Assembly (NCBI GenBank): GCA_900552475.1
Contig: USAC01000005.1
Location: forward strand, 1 to 51,251
From: an uncultured Eubacteriales bacterium
Lineage (GTDB): Bacteria > Bacillota > Clostridia > Oscillospirales > Oscillospiraceae
Length of the DNA: 51,251 nucleotides
Direction: 5' to 3'
In this document: positions 49,619 through 51,251 of the stretch, one piece after another
Numbering within the stretch: the stretch's first letter is position 1
Layout of the letters: every line of letters starts with the position of its first letter
Program-made: the position numbers and the translations under genes
Notes under the pieces: model-generated
The model's input: the letters and a program-made list of their open reading frames with translations, nothing else
Database searches by the model: none
What the model was told of the DNA's origin: nothing

Positions 49619-50788
49619 ATGCAGAAACTTTCCGTCAGAACAAAAGACTTCACCGATTCCGTCATCCGCCGGATGACGCGCGTGTCCCTGCGCTACGGCG
49701 CGGTCAACCTGTCGCAGGGCTTCCCCGACTTTGAGCCGCCCAAGGAGATCACCGACCGTCTCTCGCAGGTAGCGCACGAGGACTTCAACCAGTACTCCAT
49801 CACCTGGGGCGCGCAGAACTTCCGCGAGGCGCTCGCCGCGAAGCAGTCCCGCCTGATGGGCCACGAGATCGACCCGAACAGCGAGATCGTCGTCACCTGC
49901 GGCAGTACCGAGGCCATGATGGCCGCGATGATGACCGTCGCCGACCCCGGCGACAAGGTCGTGATCTTCTCCCCGTTCTATGAGAACTACGGCGCGGATA
50001 CGATCCTCTCCGGCGCGGAGCCGATCTATGTGCCGCTGTATCCGCCGGAGTTCCACTTCAACGTCGACGAGCTCGAGACCGCCTTCCGCCAGCACCCGAA
50101 GGCCATGATCCTCTGCAACCCCTCGAACCCCTGCGGCAAGGTGTTCACCTATGATGAGCTGAAGATCATCGCCGACCTTGCGGAGAAGTACGACGTCTAT
50201 GTCATCACCGACGAGGTCTATGAGCACATCGTCTATGCCCCCAACAAGCATACCTACTTCGCGTCCCTGCCCGGCATGTGGAAGCGCACGCTCTCGTGCA
50301 GCTCGCTGTCCAAGACCTACTCCATCACCGGCTGGCGTCTGGGCTATATCATCGCGCCGCCGGAGATCATCGAGACGGCAAAGAAGGTACACGATTTCCT
50401 GACGGTCGGCGCCGCCGCGCCGCTGCAGGAGGCTGCCGTGACGGGTCTGCATATGCCGGATTCGTACTACCAGTGGCTGCAGGACAAGTACACGCACAAG
50501 CGCAACCTCTTCCTCAAGGGGCTTGAGGACATCGGCATCCCGCACACCGACCCGCAGGGCGCGTATTACATCCTGCTCGATATCTCCGAGTTCGGCTTTG
50601 ACTCCGACCTCGAGTTCTGCGAGGTGCTCGCGCGCGACGTGGGCGTCGGCGCGGTGCCCGGCTCGAGCTTCTTCCGTGAGCCGGTGAATCACCTGATCCG
50701 TCTGCACTTCGCGAAGAAGGACGAGACGCTGAACGAGGCGCTCAACCGTCTGCAGGATATCCGCAAGAAGATTCCTGTCAGAAAATAA
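49619..50788 (+). CDS. Aminotransferase class I/II, YbdL-like
   Basis: A fold-type I PLP aminotransferase of 389 residues. Visible are NLSQGFPDFEPP (about 30-41), the NPSNPCGKVF segment (Asn contact), DEVYEHIVY (Asp to the PLP nitrogen) and the PLP lysine in SSLSKTYSITGWRLGY (about 229-244), ending with LIRLHFAKKDETL. These features resemble the methionine/kynurenine-type aminotransferase YbdL. Being next to metQNI, it may deaminate methionine or remake it from its keto acid. GGAGG lies upstream; a terminator follows, so it could have its own unit. Confidence 0.87.
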   Translation: MQKLSVRTKDFTDSVIRRMTRVSLRYGAVNLSQGFPDFEPPKEITDRLSQVAHEDFNQYSITWGAQNFREALAAKQSRLMGHEIDPNSEIVVTCGSTEAMMAAMMTVADPGDKVVIFSPFYENYGADTILSGAEPIYVPLYPPEFHFNVDELETAFRQHPKAMILCNPSNPCGKVFTYDELKIIADLAEKYDVYVITDEVYEHIVYAPNKHTYFASLPGMWKRTLSCSSLSKTYSITGWRLGYIIAPPEIIETAKKVHDFLTVGAAAPLQEAAVTGLHMPDSYYQWLQDKYTHKRNLFLKGLEDIGIPHTDPQGAYYILLDISEFGFDSDLEFCEVLARDVGVGAVPGSSFFREPVNHLIRLHFAKKDETLNEALNRLQDIRKKIPVRK

Positions 50789-50795
50789 AGCCTGT

Positions 50796-50829
50796 AAAAT
50801 CACCGGATTCTTTTGAATCCGGTGATTTT
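50796..50829 (+). terminator. Terminator after the aminotransferase
   Basis: A perfect 15-bp stem (50796-50810 with 50815-50829) with loop TTTT, flanked by A4 and T4. Confidence 0.88.
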
Positions 50830-50850
50830 CGCAAATTTACCAGAAAGCCC

Positions 50851-50878
50851 TTACAAACCGGAGAAAAATTTGTATAAT
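50851..50878 (+). promoter_or_regulatory. Promoter of the small membrane protein gene
   Basis: TTACAA (50851-50856) and TATAAT (50873-50878), 16 bases apart. Confidence 0.6.
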
Positions 50879-50928
50879 AAAGGATAAGAAGGATACCCAA
50901 AGCTGCCGAATAGAAAGGGAGGTTCGCT

Positions 50929-51144
50929 ATGAAGTATACCGTCATCAAGGTTGCCGTCGGGGTGCTGTTTGTCGCCGGCTATGTCGCGCTGTTCTGCACA
51001 CCGATTGGTCAGCCGCTGGAGCGGTTCGACCACCTGTCCTCGCTCTATGTTCTTGTTGCATGTATCGTGAGTGTTGGCGTATCACTTCTCCTAAACCGGA
51101 TTGCCCGTAAACGCGGCGAGCCCCAGCCGTTTCCGTTCATTTAA
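50929..51144 (+). CDS. Small membrane protein of unknown function
   Basis: A 71-residue protein with two predicted spans (VIKVAVGVLFVAGYVALF and SSLYVLVACIVSVGVSLLL) and a basic C-terminus (NRIARKRGEPQPF). No domain recognised. AAGGGAGG is nine bases before the ATG. It has its own promoter and terminator. Confidence 0.75.
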   Translation: MKYTVIKVAVGVLFVAGYVALFCTPIGQPLERFDHLSSLYVLVACIVSVGVSLLLNRIARKRGEPQPFPFI

Positions 51145-51149
51145 CTGCG

Positions 51150-51179
51150 AATCCCCGCGGCATATGCCGCGGGGATTTT
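51150..51179 (+). terminator. Terminator after the small membrane protein
   Basis: A 28-base perfect palindrome (51150-51163 with 51164-51177), then TT. The remaining 70 bases of the window hold no recognisable gene. Confidence 0.8.
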
Positions 51180-51251
51180 GATAATGTACAATAAGGGACC
51201 TATAACTACTTCGTGGCTCGATTTTTAGGGTTGGTAAAGGTTGAAAAACAT

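Overview
The window looks like a chromosome segment of an anaerobic Firmicute of the class Clostridia, most likely a gut Oscillospiraceae/Eubacteriales relative (inference). The evidence is the gene order map - KOW protein - infA - rpmJ - rpsM - rpsK - rpsD - rpoA - rplQ, a glutamine synthetase of type III, a three-gene split glutamate synthase, zinc-ribbon forms of S14 and L36, strong AGGAGG ribosome binding sites, consensus sigma-A promoters and GC content around 55-65%. No rRNA, tRNA, CRISPR array, transposase or integrase was seen.

Layout. (1) 1-600: a HIT-family gene with its own promoter and terminator. (2) 800-17,250: the complete S10-spc-alpha ribosomal protein supercluster from rpsJ to rplQ, including secY, adk, map, a KOW-domain protein, infA and rpoA. 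It has a consensus promoter at 807, structured leaders before rpsJ, rplC and rpsH (the last with an internal promoter), and a strong terminator after rplQ. (3) 17,370-25,070: a nitrogen-assimilation region. glnN (type III glutamine synthetase) is divergent from an operon of glutamate synthase amidotransferase, FMN/Fe-S and GXGXG subunits, a short type I glutamine synthetase and an ANTAR-domain regulator with a degenerate receiver. Both transcription units start with a perfect-consensus promoter followed at once by an intrinsic terminator, the pattern of antitermination control. (4) 25,080-35,140, all minus strand: a CstA-type transporter with a small partner protein, citrate synthase, an NSS transporter with its 36-residue MetS subunit, ppnP (whose leader closely matches that of glnN), an APC permease and a LicC-like nucleotidyltransferase with an N-terminal winged helix. 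A stretch near 31.7-32.5 kb has no gene and holds palindromic repeats. (5) 35,200-46,500: a compact, very GC-rich phage structural cassette (portal, Prp-like protease, scaffold, N4-gp56 capsid, connector, beta-rich hub, tail proteins, a peptidoglycan-binding protein) followed by a transglutaminase-like gene. It has no terminase, integrase or lysis gene. (6) 46,550-51,180: a methionine-uptake operon metQNI preceded by a Met/Cys-rich leader peptide and an attenuator, then a YbdL-like aminotransferase and a small membrane protein.

Most notable observations: MetQ appears circularly permuted (its C-terminal half comes first, under an intact lipoprotein signal); metQNI carries a classical ribosome-stalling type attenuator instead of an S-box or T-box; the phage cassette encodes its own Prp homologue, and both its scaffold and capsid proteins begin with an L27-like QLF/A cleavage motif; and glnN, the glt operon and ppnP share the same promoter-attenuator architecture next to an ANTAR regulator, pointing to a nitrogen antitermination regulon.
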